Of a stretch of 64,000 nt of DNA, positions 1 through 11,243 are shown one piece after another. Below the pieces are notes generated by a model that saw only the letters and a list, made by a program, of their open reading frames with translations, ran no database searches and was not told the origin of the DNA. The translations under genes and the position numbers were made by a program. This stretch comes from Selaginella tamariscina. Taxonomy: Eukaryota > Streptophyta > Lycopodiopsida > Selaginellales > Selaginellaceae. The stretch covers positions 186,001 through 250,000 of the forward strand of contig PUQB01000206.1 of assembly GCA_003024785.1 (NCBI GenBank). The letters run 5' to 3'. Position 1 is the stretch's first letter. Every line of letters begins with the position of its first letter.

Positions 1-2550
1 GGCCTCCTCAAACTTCACCGGATCTAGCTGCACAATGTCCTTGTTGATGCTAGCACCTCCATATACAAGCTCATTGGGCAAGTCGAGGATGATGAGGTTG
101 AAGCCGTATTCACCTACCACTTCCTGGAACAACGTTTGTGACTCAACCGTATGTAGTCTGTCAACCTGTTCTCGGAGCTTGGTGTACACCTCTGTCTGGG
201 AAGCACCTGGCTCGAAGAAAGACCTGCTCATCTCCTCCATGTCGCACACAGCTAGGTCGTAGGATCCACGGGATGCAGCCAGGGTCGGGATGAAGGTCAT
301 CAGGTCGTCCTTGATGTCCAAACTAGCTACAAGTGGCTGTACCTCATTGATTGTAAAGTCGAATGCCGGCGGAGGTGCTGTAGAAGAGCTTGGTCCCGCT
401 CCCGATCCCTTTGCAGGTGTAGTTGTCTTCCGCACCGTCTTCTTCATCTTGCTCTTCTTGATAGCCTCTACTTCTTCTGGCTCCCAAACAATCGCTGGTA
501 GATCATTGGCGTGCATGTCGAATAGTGTGCTCTCCCAAGCTGGTGGCTGTTGCGACGGACAGTCGAGCCAGAATGGAACATGCTCCCGTTCGAACGGTGT
601 TAGAGCTCCTCTGCTCTTCGACCACATGTGAGGCTCGCTTGTATGATCTGTCCACAGCTTCATCGTATGGGACGGTGTCATTTGCTTCGCCAGTATGAAC
701 CTGCAACACAAAGTCAGACAGTAGCAATGCTGGATTGAAAGCTTACCTCCATATCATCCGACGCGCAGATTCCTCACGCTCCAGAAACTCATTCGGCTCC
801 ATCGAATAAGTGAACCGTATGCAGTCATGGAAGGGCTGAAAGACCAGGCACTTGCTCCGAATTCTCATCTCGTCAAACCAGCTCATGAAGTCGACATCCG
901 TTCCAACTTCTTCACCATCCTCTCGCAACCCCTTAAGGATCTGAATGGCTTCCTCGCGCACAGCCTTCCAATATAAGTCCAAGGTGAACCACTTGATCCA
1001 CTCTTTGTCCTGCATGCCCGGTAGCCCAAGTGTCTGTTGTTCTGCCTTGGATTCGAGACGGGTGAGCTTGTTGAGGTATCGGAGTCGCAGCATGTTTGGA
1101 ATCTTCGCCCTTGACATCGCATACAGCTTCTCAATGCCCATCCAGCGACACTGCTTATGAGAGATGTTTGTCACCTTCTGGAACCACTCCTCCCCCAAGT
1201 CTGGGTCTATGATGGAGAGGAACTTGTGCATACGCTTGTCATGCTTCTTGTATACTAGCTGCTTCAGGTTCACCTCAACCTGTGGATTGCCCTTAGCACT
1301 GGTGACTGCTCTGTCGAGATCATCGTCGATCTCGTTCTGCACATAGAACAAGTTAAAAATTTCTTTCCTATAAATTAAATCGGAGGTTACCTTGAAAAGT
1401 ATCTTTGCGCAGATCAGGTTCGGAAGAGGATGCCAAGCCGTCTTTCCTGATGAACTCTCCTTCCACTTCCGCACCTCAAGACGATCAACCTCCGTGAGTG
1501 ACTCGAGGATTTTCTGAGTTCCTTCTGTACTAGTGCAGACCGCCTTTACAGCGAGGAGAATATGTGGTAGCGTTGTTTCCACAGATGTTGCTGAAGATCT
1601 GTTCAACGAAACTGTAAGTCTAAACTCTTAACAAAAAGAAAAGAAAATACTCACATGTTAATCGATTGGAACATCGAAACCAGTTGAAGAATGTCGAGGT
1701 TCTCCGTGGAGATGAAACTCGATCGAACGCGAATAGCCCATCGCTGGTTGTCCTCTGCATCCTCTCGGTACAGCTTCTGCAAAGCCTGTAGCCTATGGTT
1801 CCCGTCCCAGCAGCTAAACTTCCTGTTTGAGAGCCTTGAAGCCCACTGTTTGTACTCCGGCTGAGTAAGAGCTTGCTCGAAAGACCGGTGCTGCTCGTAC
1901 TGAATCGTGTCCTTCGACAGCTCCGATAGCTCCTCAGCAGTGAGTCGATCTCCGATGGACAGAATGAACAAGGCCGTGTTGCGTAGATAACCAGCCTTCT
2001 TCAACGATGACACCAGCCTGTCCAAGTCCCCTGGGTTCACTCGTCGAACCACCTCGTTGGAATGTATTCTGCAGATGGGCACATCAGGAGGATCACCAAG
2101 TCCCTTGATAGTAATTTTGTCGAGCAGGTTTGCTGAGCTCTCCAAATGCAGGCTCGCCGGTATGCTGTATAACTCCTTCGGCTCCTTATCGCTCTTCGCC
2201 TTCTTGCCTTTTGAATCAGCTTTCCCGCGGCCTCTCTTTTTGCTGACTGCCTCCTCCAAGTCGTCCTCGCTAGCTTCAGCTGCCTCTGTCATCTGCACTT
2301 GCTCGTTCAGGACTGCAACCTCAGCGGATGAAGGAGGCAACTGCGACGAGCTCTCCGGGAAATCTGTGATTGTTGGTGGAGGCTGTTCTTGCTCAACTGC
2401 TACTACTCCAGACTGAGTCACTGGAGGATCCTCCTTTGGTACATTAGATGGTTCTCCTCTCTTGCCTCGCTTCTGCTTCGATATCCTCTTCTCTTCCCGT
2501 GGCTCTTCATCAGGCGCAGTCTCTAGTAGACGTTTTGAAGCTCTCACCAT
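1..2550 (-). CDS. ParB-like domain / DNA methyltransferase fusion, copy 1 (3' end off window)
   Basis: The gene starts at the ATG at 2548-2550 and reads leftwards. Exons inferred from GT-AG sites and frame: 2550-1655, 1598-1391, 1336-747, 700-1, with introns of 46-56 bp. The first ~130 residues are charged and low-complexity with basic runs. A ParB/sulfiredoxin-like domain follows: PICRIHSNEVVRRV, a DLDRLVSSLKKAGYLRNTAL helix, then CWDGNHRLQAL, the GNHR-type motif of ParB-like domains. A ~300-residue middle region has no family I recognise. Exon 4 begins the methyltransferase fold, with FNLIILDLPNEL at the catalytic motif IV position. In phages and bacteria, ParB-like domains are often fused to N4/N6 DNA methylases; here the same architecture sits in a plant transposon. 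This copy stays in frame across the window and is the better reference for copy 2. Any DNA target or activity is inference. Confidence 0.8.
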
Positions 2551-2626
2551 TTTGGGAACTCTGGAAAGTAAACACACAAGTCAATTGATGAGGAGTCAAA
2601 ATAAAAAAACAAACAAAGATGACTAA

Positions 2627-3612
2627 CCTTGTGGCTGCCGACTCAAGCTAGATGCTGCCGACCCTCTCAGTCGGCAGAGAGATGTAGAAGAAAAAACCTG
2701 CCGACTGAGATAGTTTGTGCCGACTCTGTCAGACGGCACAGAAGAGATAATGGTGCCGACTGAGATAGGATGGTGCCGTCCCTCTCAGACGGCACAAATG
2801 GGAAGACCCATTAACTGTTTTAAAAGAAATACTTGAGACGCAAAGAAAAAAAAAACTAATTCAAAATACCTTGTGGCTGCCGACTGAAGAAGGATGGTGC
2901 CGTCACTCTCAGTCGGCACAAATGGGAAGACACTATAACTCTGAAAAAAAACATTGTTATACGGATACTTGAGCCGCAAGCAAAATATAAACAAATTCAA
3001 AATACCTTGTGGCTGCCGACTGAAGAAGGATGGTGCCGTCACTCTCAGTCGGCACAAATGAGAAGACACATTAACTCTGAAAAAAAACAATGTGATACGA
3101 ATACATGATCCAGAAAGCAAAAAATAAATATATCGAACATACCTTGTGGCTGCCGACTGAACTAGGATGGTGCCGTCACTCTCAGTCGGCACAAATGGGA
3201 AGACCCATTAACTCTGAAAATAAAAACCTTGTGATACGAATACTTGAGCCAGAAAGCAAAAAAAAACAAATCGAAAATACCTTGTTTTTGCCGACTGAAC
3301 CAGGATGGTGCCGTCACTCTCAGTCGGCACAAATGGAAAGACCCATTAACTCTGAAAAAAAACATTGTGACACGTATACTTGAGCCGCAAGGAAAAAAAT
3401 AAATAAATCGACGATACCTTGTGTTTGCCGACTGAACCAGGATGGTGCCGTTGCTCTCAGTCGGCACAAATAAGAAGACCCTATATCTCTGGAAAAAGAA
3501 ATACTTTGAGCAGCAAATCATAAAATACAGAAATTACACATACCTTGTGGCCGCCGGCTGAGCAGGATGGTGCCGAGAATCTAAATCGGCACAGAAATCT
3601 CCATTGTTATAC
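2627..3612. repeat. Tandem hairpin array of copy 1, about 7 units
   Basis: Unit starts (CCTTGTG/T) lie at 2627, 2869, 3005, 3142, 3280, 3417 and 3543, giving a 136-138 bp period in the best part. The first interval is degenerate and the last unit short. Each unit holds TGCCGACTGA, about 23 bp, then TCAGTCGGCA, an inverted repeat able to form a hairpin. Inside it lies a second pair, GTGCCG and CGGCAC. The array sits between the starts of the two divergent genes. Read on the minus strand, each unit has a pyrimidine-rich TTTCAG acceptor, a ~71-nt segment (for example 3006-3076) and a CACAAG/GTATT donor, so it looks like a chain of tiny exons upstream of the methyltransferase gene. Confidence 0.9.
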
Positions 3613-4090
3613 TTGGGCGCTGCACGAATCGAGTCGAAATGGATGGCGCCGCAGTGGAAACCGTAACTCTGAGATCTGAGATTGAAGAAACCCTCTGGAT
3701 CTGCCGCAGTGGAAACAGATCTGAGATTGAAAGAACCCTAGCCGCAATGGAAACAGTAAACCCTATCTACCAAAAAACCCTAGCCGCAATGAAAACAGTG
3801 AACCCTACGGAATAAATGTGACATTAATATTTAGGGTTTATTTTAAAATATGTGAATAATTGGTAAATGTGAAGATATTTCAAATCATAAAAGGTAGAAA
3901 TTAAATTAAATCGGTGATACTAGAGAGGACATCATTAAGAACACTGTGAACTGGGCAGCATAGAATTAATTATATACAAACGTGTATTCACGTTTATTGT
4001 TAACGATTGTAATTTTTTTTTGGTAAGAGAAAGTGTGTTTAATCTTTTGCTTTGCTTTCCTAAACCACCGAGCTTTCTCCTTGCGTTGTC

Positions 4091-7000
4091 ATGGCCAGAG
4101 TTACCTATGAAGGCATTGACAAAGATTTCCCAGTCGATGAAGATGGAAATGCTTTTGTGTTTGAACATGATCTTCACATTGCTTTCAACATTCCTTGTTG
4201 GTTCAGTATACATGTGGTTCAATTGATGTCAGTTTCTGCGAGTTCTGGAGAAGATGTGGAGTTGTTACCAGAAGGCAATGCATCAAACCAGTTTGTCTTT
4301 TACACATTGTGCCCGGCAAAGGGCCCGTTGTTCAGGTTGCGGACAGAGGAGCGTGAGGAATCCATGCTGGTGTGTCTTCTAAGAGCAGACAAATGTAGGA
4401 TAGGGAAGGATCTCATTGGTTCGTCTGAAGTTAAACGAGTCTCTGAACTACCGCAGATATACAATGGAAATGTCATTTTCGAACTTCCCCCTAAGACAGA
4501 AAGCACAGAGAAGTACTCGGGGATGAATCGCAAGGATGGCTGCTACCATTGGACACACCCGAGCACAACACACTGGCATGTTCCGGCGCGAGTCAGTCGA
4601 AGTTCATGTGTCGGACATCTCCAATGCATCAATCCTACTGCCCCTACTTGGCTTTTGAGAAGAAAGCAAATGAATGTCACTTCAAGGGTGCTGTGGAGAA
4701 GGCAAAGACAACTGAGACAGGCAAAGTAATAGGCATAAAATGTAAGCATTGTGGAGAGGAGCCATTGCTGGTGCACACTTGTCCGGCTTATGTGTACTAC
4801 ATTCTGCCAGACGACATTTCTTTTACAAGGTTGTTCATTCACAGAGGTGTTCATCAGCATCCAGTCAGCCCCTCAGTGTCAGCTTCAAACGTTCAGCGAG
4901 CCAGATCTAGTGTCAGCAACGTGGTAAAGAGCAGTCCGCGAACCAATCAACGAGTGATTGAGTTTCAAGCCGCGCGTGAGCTCATCTTTGAAGAACTTTT
5001 CAAGGAAGAAGGAGAAGTCTCGTACACTGGTTTACTCTCAAAACTTGAACCTCTAACAAACCATCGAAGGTATTTTTTTTAGATCTCTACACACTGACGT
5101 GACCTTTTCTTTAGGACTCGGGACTGGATTACACAATCAAGACAGAAGGAGACACACTTTAGAGAGGGTTACGAGGGTCTTCTGGAGCTGAAGACAAAGC
5201 TGCCAATACCTTTCATTCACGTCATACATGTTCCAGGGATGGAACTGCATGGTGCTGAGGAGCAGCCTCTGATCTTCAAAATGACAGTTGAGGGACCGGG
5301 TTCAGGAGTTGAGTACATCAGAAGGTGTCAAAGTGGAGGAGACCTTCATGATCAATGGGTTGTTCTGGACCACACGCACCGCATACCAGACTGGGCGACA
5401 ATTGGAATACACCTTTATGACCCATTGTAAGTTGTAAAACTCTTCATAACACTTTCTAATCTTCGTTATCTAACGCTCTCTTGCAGTGTCAGATCCATGG
5501 TGACTATAGCTTACGCAGATATGTGCCGCGAAGATAATGTTGCAGTGCTGAAGTTCTTGAACACAATGCTAGAGGTTTGTAAGAAGCAGGGTTTGGAGAA
5601 TGTCAACTTTGCTGGTTTCATGTCGGATGAGGCTGGAGCGATATGGATAGCCTTGCGCCAAGTATTCAACAACGGAGCAAAGATGAAAGGGAGGGAAAGA
5701 AGCTGTCTGTTTCACTTTATGCAATCTGTGCGTCAGGTGACAAAGAAATGGATCGCAGAAGAACATCGCGAAGAACACATGAAGCTTGCTCGTGCCTGGC
5801 CTGCAGCACTGAATGAACAATCTAAGAAAGAACAACTGGCAATTCTCGAGTCTTTTGGGAAGGACGAGCGTCAAACATTCGAGCTTTGAAGACATGGCTG
5901 TCTTGGTGGATCAGGCATGAGGACCACATCTCCATGGCGGAACTGGGAGACATGACAGAAGAAGGACTCGCGAGCGTTCCAACTACAAACAATGCTGAAG
6001 TGATTCACGCGAGAGCAAGAAGAGCAAGATTGGCCAAAAGAGTACCACTGCTGGAGGCGACAATGTTAGACCTCACCGATGCAGTTATGCAGAGTGCGAA
6101 GGTGAAAGCGGCAATAGAAGGGAGGTATACAGGGTCAGGGCCTTCGAAGGAAACTCTGTTGAAACGAGTGCAACGCAAACTCTCTGAGGGGAAAAGTGTA
6201 TCTCCATCAACAATTATTAATCTGGTGGAAGGCGAGGAACACTTGACCAGCCCGGAGTTCACGTGTACCACTAACGTTCGAGTGCAAACTGTTAGGAGAA
6301 CAGTCACAGGAACAGAACAGTCTGATGCTCGACGTTCACACAGACATGATGTAGAGTACACAGAGCGGGTGGTCCAAAACAACAGGAGAAAGAGGTTAAG
6401 GTTCGAAGAGGTTTCGGAGAGAGAGATTGCTCAAACAGAGTGGGCCATCAGACGAATCGGAGCATCCAGTAAGGTTAAGTGTTTGGGGATGAATCAGGAA
6501 GGAACTGCTCTGTGTGGAAAACCAATCGGTTATCCAAGCAGAGTGCCAGCACCAGGATTCTATGGAAAACGAATGTACATTGATGCCTTGGGGAATGAGG
6601 AGTATGTACAACAGATGATGTGGTTCTGCCCAAAAGATTCAGGGTGTTTCACGCGGCCAAACGGCAAAATTCTTCGGTCACGTATTCCAACACCACCAAC
6701 GGTTTGGCCTGTGCTCAAGGAAACGAAGCTGACAAGTGAGGAGGTCAGAGAACTACAGGATGCAGGCTTTGTTCTGGAAGGTTTACAGGGGATGGCAGGA
6801 AGAGTAGATGAGGGTCAGAAGGACAAAACACCATCGCCACCACGTGGAGCTGGATCTACAACAATTCCACCTTTCGAAGGACGTATGGTTCGGACTCCAA
6901 CAAAAATGTCTAAGGAACAAGAGAAGAATTTCCGCAAGGCCAAGACGTTTTTAGGTTGTGTGCGAAATGTTGAAGTGACAGCTAGAGGACGGAAGGAGGC

Positions 7001-7253
7001 TTTCGTTGTGTCGGCAGGAAATGACTCTGCAAAGGTGACTATTAATACTTATCCTTCATGCAGTTGTTCTACATTTCAGAAGAGCAAAAGTTGGAGCCCA
7101 TGTGTACACATGTACTTCGTCTATAGCCGTGTGCTTGGCTTGAACCCGGAAGTCACATATTTTCTACAAAGGCGATCGCTCAGTGACATGGAGGTCCACC
7201 GTTTGCTGGTGAATTGCAACAGAGTTCATGACCCACCGGTGCTACAAGGATAA
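4091..7253 (+). CDS. MULE transposase with SWIM zinc finger, copy 1
   Basis: The start ATG is at 4091. Exons are 4091-5069, 5115-5426 and 5487-7253. In order: an N-terminal region, a Cys/His-rich segment (KCKHCGEE and HRGVHQHPV) like the WRKY-GCM1/FLYWCH-type fingers common in MULEs, then a transposase core with VLDHTHRIP (first Asp), GFMSDEAGA (second Asp) and CLFHFMQ (the CxxH typical of MULEs). A second Cys-rich stretch follows (KCLGMNQEGTALCGKP, MWFCPKDSGCF). The C-terminus carries a SWIM finger, CSCSTFQ...SPCVHMYFV, near 7055-7120. The protein should cut and join the element ends. A single-base loss near 4650 relative to copy 2 breaks exon 1. A second break, at the CTTTGA around 5885-5888, is shared with copy 2. 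Identity of the family is firm; the exact catalytic Glu is not assigned. Confidence 0.85.
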
Positions 7254-7467
7254 ATGGTTTAGGGTTTAGGATAATGTCTTATTAAGCCAGTCGGCATATA
7301 TTAAGCCAGTCGGCGATATTAAACCAGTCGGCATATTAAAAAAACTTATATATTCTAGAATATTCTTGAGAATATGCTAGAATATGCTAGAATAACCCTA
7401 GAATATCCGCGAATATACTAGAATAATATGAAGCCTCCTGAGCCGGAGCTCCTTTTCGCCGAGACCC
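7254..7467. repeat. Right terminal region of copy 1: CCAGTCGGC motifs and terminal inverted repeat
   Basis: Just after the transposase stop there is a telomere-like GGTTTAGGGTTTAGG, then three CCAGTCGGC motifs (7287-7295, 7306-7314, 7324-7332). Next comes a run of GAATAT/TCTAGAATAT words, and finally the terminal inverted repeat AGCCTCCTGAGCCGGAG...GGCGAGACCC ending at 7467. The motif core matches the arms of the central array. Confidence 0.8.
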
Positions 7468-8674
7468 TCATTTGATGAGCCCGTATCATCTATTTGTCGC
7501 GAGTCTGAGCCTCTTTCTAAGCGAGATCAATCAGACGTTTATGTTGAATTTTTTTGAGAAGATAAGTCATTGCTGCCTCCACTTCAGATGCGTCTGTAAA
7601 CTGACTTGTGATCTCCAAGGACCTGAAATGTTGTAGTCATCACTTTCGATTATTTGTTTGCCCATCGCAGCATAAAAACCGCTCATTGCTAATCCTCCAG
7701 CGGAGAACCTTTCCACCCGCGGATCACAATCGGGGTTTGCTCAGAGCGTCCATCACCAAGCCCAGCAGACACCGCACCAAGCCCAGCAGACACCGCACCA
7801 AGCCCAGCAGACACCGCACCAAGCCCAGCAGACACCGCAAGCTGCCTGATTACCTCCAACTCCATGGCACCCGGCACCAGAGCAAAATGACCTAGACGCA
7901 ACGTAGCGGGATCCAGACCCCACGAACCAGCAATGATGGCAATCGGGAAATCGGCGGAAACCACAGCGATTCATCTCCCCCTGCAACATCGGAAACCCTA
8001 ACTAATATTGTCCTTTCAGAGTTTTTAAACAGGCGTAAGCAATGGGCTGCTTCTGCTCCTCGGAATGTGGAGCAAGGACGACGAGCAATCTAGTACAACA
8101 CCAAGTGCACGAAAGCAGTAGAGGTAAAAATATGTGCTTAGGCAGCTGGGTAGTGTTAGGAGGTTGTCGTGGTGAGAGCGGCTGCAGCAGTGTGGAGTGT
8201 CGAATTTGAGAAGGTAGAGGAGTTAGGTCGAGTAGGGTTTGAGCAGGTGCAAAAGACTGAAGACAGTGAAATTGGGTAAATTGTTTTGTGCGCCAGGGTG
8301 AGAATCGCAAGTGGGCAGTGGTAAAAGGCAAGATCTGGCAAGGAATCACGGCGAGAAGCAGATTTAGTTTTGGGAGGTGAACAGGGTTTTAGGTTCATAA
8401 TTAAAAACAGGGGCGTTAGGTCAGGGTTTTGTGGTACGGCTGTGTGTTAAGGGAAGGAGCAGAGCACGATCAGTAAGAGGAGGAGAGCGCATTCGAGTGA
8501 GAAGAACGGTGGTGCTCGCAGGAGGTAAGCATAATACACATATATGCAACACGTGGTCCTCTTAGCAAATTGAGTCAACATGTATGCCTTGTTGGGAGGT
8601 CATTCCGAACTAGAGGAAAGATAAGGGGAAACGGTATATGCTGGTGTGATCTGTTGTTGATGCTAGAGTTGGCC
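7468..8674. other. Unassigned sequence right of copy 1
   Basis: No convincing gene is seen. A minus-strand open frame at 7689-7964 runs through a short tandem repeat and has no recognisable domain. The 8.0-8.5 kb part has overlapping open frames on the minus strand without family features. It could be an old gene or transcript flank, but I cannot support one. Confidence 0.4.
7756..7839. repeat. 21-bp tandem repeat, four units
   Basis: The unit CCAAGCCCAGCAGACACCGC plus A repeats four times without change. On the minus strand it would encode AVSAGLG repeats, but nothing around it shows that this frame is used. Confidence 0.9.
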
Positions 8675-8785
8675 ATATCCTAAAACACACACACACACTC
8701 TCCTTCACTCTACACACCACATATTCTGTATTATCATTCGTATGTATAGTACATAATAAATAAATCTCATGCAGACTTACATTTA

Positions 8786-8836
<51 letters not shown>

Positions 8837-9819
8837 TATAATATCATACCTTAGCAAGCATATTTATGCATATTTTTTTCATTACAAGTAACTGCAGTAC
8901 AGTAGCACTACTTCAACCATTAATCACCTGCATAATACACACTCCATGGTACCTGATGGTACATAAAAATTTGCTTTAAACTACATGGTGTGTATATATA
9001 TATATATTCTTGTATCTTTAAAAAAAATTTATCGTGTACATTTACATTAATATATAATTATTATATATATTATATGTTGTTCCTTGGTTTAAATCTTATA
9101 CAATTTTTAATTTAATATGAGATATACACATGTATAAGTATACTTCATATTCTTTTATCTTTATACACACAAATGTATAAATATGTAAACATGTGTGTAT
9201 AAAAATAAAAGAGAGTGTTTACATGTTTTTAATAAGTATTAACAATTTTAGTGATTTCTACATTTATTTAAATCACCACATTTTCTGCATTAAACACAAT
9301 TATTATCTAGTTCTTGCATAATATGTATTGTTTAAGGTATGTATATATATTATATATATATATATATATAATATATTAAAAAGAAATGTGTTACGTAGAA
9401 CATGAATTCCTTAATATTCTTTTAAAGAAAATAAAAGTGTTACTGTCCAGGTTGACTATTGTTCATCAATCATAAAATGAAGTGTTTTGTTCAGATTCAT
9501 TAAGAAAGTCTTATTTATTAAGTCGTAAAGTAGAGTGTTATTGTTTAGGTTTACCAAAAGAAGCATGTTCATTATATTCACATATTATATTTATAGTAAC
9601 ATAGCACTTTGCTATACGACTTGATAAATATGGCTTTCTTAGTTAATATAAAGAATAATATTTTGTTTTACATTCCGATAAATAGGCTTCTCTTGGTCAA
9701 CCTAAGTAATAACACTCTTCTTTCTTTGAATGGAATCTTAAAGAACTCGTGCTCATATGTAACATAATTTCTCTCTATAAAATATTATACATATACATGT
9801 TTATATATATACATAAACA

Positions 9820-9856
<37 letters not shown>

Positions 9857-10508
9857 CACATATACATATAAATTACATATCTTAGCAACAGTATATATCA
9901 TATTAAGAACCAAATTGAAATTAAGATGTGATTGTGACTGATGTAGAAAAGTAATAATTGAGTAAATGTAAGAACTTATTAAAAACATGTATGAACATTC
10001 TCTCTCTTTTCACATATACATGTTATATGTTTATACATTTGTGTGTGTATACAGATAAAAGAATGTGAAGTGTACTTATGTATGTGTACTTATGCATATA
10101 TATTAAATTAGAAATTGTATTAGTTTTAAATTAAGAAACATATTAAATTAAAAATTTATTGAGTTTTAAACCAAGGAATAACTATATATAATATACCATA
10201 TCAACGTAAATGTATATGATAAAAACTTTTAAAGATAAAAGGATATATATATATATATATATAATAATATATATACACCATGTAGTTTGAAACAGATTTT
10301 TATGTGTGTATTATGCAGTTGTTTGATAGTTTAATAATGCCACTGCATTGCAGTTGCTTGTAATAAATAAGTATGCTTGTTAAAAATTAATTATAATATT
10401 ATATATTATATATATAATGTAAATCTATACAAATGTTAATATACAGAATATATGTGTGTATGTAGAGAGAAAGAGAGTTCATGTGTGTGTGTGTGTTTTA
10501 GGATATAT
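8675..10508. repeat. Large AT-rich imperfect palindrome (~0.9-kb arms)
   Basis: The left arm begins ATATCCTAAAACACACAC at about 8676. The right arm ends with its reverse complement, GTGTGTGTTTTAGGATAT, at about 10490-10507. Matching pairs recur inwards: TGCAGT...GTAATAA blocks near 8890 and 10360, the TTCCTTGGTTTAAA block near 9080 and its complement near 10160, and TTATTTATTAAGTCGTA near 9510 with TACGACTTGATAAATA near 9616. The centre is about 9570. Arms differ by indels and TA-microsatellite length. No coding sequence is seen. It looks like a fold-back element or a locus able to give a long hairpin RNA. Confidence 0.8.
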
Positions 10509-11210
10509 ACTATATAAATCATATATCAGCAAAATATTACTAATGAAATAATATATATCTATAACTGCATATTCATTGCAGTTGCGTCTAATAAATGGAA
10601 ATCTAATATTTGAGTGTGTAGTTGTGTGTAATCAATGGAAATCTGACACTTGAGTTCAACAAAATATATATTAAGAGATTCATTTCAACAATGCACAATA
10701 CACATATACCAAGAGCCGTGTAATAAATGAAAATCTAGATTGTTATAGAGGAGACTTGGGTTTAGTCTAACAATAATACATAACTACCAGCATAGTAGTT
10801 AAATCCAAGGCACTCACATTGTCATATCCAGCTCTCCCCATGGCGCTTAAACCCTAACCTAACCTAGTAAATGTATACCAGTATACTGAAGTCATAAATT
10901 TTATTTTATTTTTTATGATTTTATTTCCTGATAATTTCTTCACATGCATTAACCTACGACACAAAATCATGTTAATAATATATAAATTAGAATAACGTAA
11001 TATTCATGCATACACATTTACAAAGTAAATTAAATTTTTTAAAGAAACATAAACACAATGTTTAGTTATACATAAAAAACATTTTACATACGTTACATGT
11101 ACAAAATACAGTTACATGCATACGACAATTTCTATGGTCGTGGACACACAGCACGTATGCTTTCATAAATCAACAGATACATATTTACACATACATACAT
11201 ACATATATAT

Positions 11211-11243
<33 letters not shown>

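Larger units (their letters stand above)
1..7467. mobile_element. ParB-methyltransferase MULE transposon, copy 1 (left end off window)
   Basis: This stretch matches copy 2 (20183-28017) almost base for base. About 870 bp of the left end, with the last methyltransferase exons, lies outside the window. The match stops exactly after GAGACCC at 7467, where copy 2 also ends, and the flanks then differ completely. That abrupt loss of identity marks the element end and argues for transposition rather than segmental duplication. The nine bases after the end are TCATTTGAT (7468-7476), so that word should also precede the missing left end. By eye there are only about half a dozen substitutions against copy 2 but many single-base indels, and the central array has 7 units instead of 10. 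The insertion looks very young. Confidence 0.9.

Noticed and set aside
2785-3521. Minus-strand open frames running through the hairpin array
   Set aside because: They are repeats of the unit read in shifting frames, with no domain. Splice-like signals explain the units better than a protein does.
2627-3612. CRISPR-like array
   Set aside because: Plant nuclear DNA, unit variation spread along the whole unit, no unique spacers of even length and no cas genes.
7258-7272. Telomere or interstitial telomeric repeat
   Set aside because: Only two GGTTTAG units, present in both transposon copies, so part of the element.
1-7467. Segmental duplication instead of transposition
   Set aside because: Identity stops exactly at the terminal repeat, flanks are unrelated, and copy 2 has a 9-bp target duplication.
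7689-7989. Minus-strand protein with AVSAGLG repeats
   Set aside because: The repeat frame is explained by a 21-bp DNA repeat; no domain, introns or homologue can be supported.
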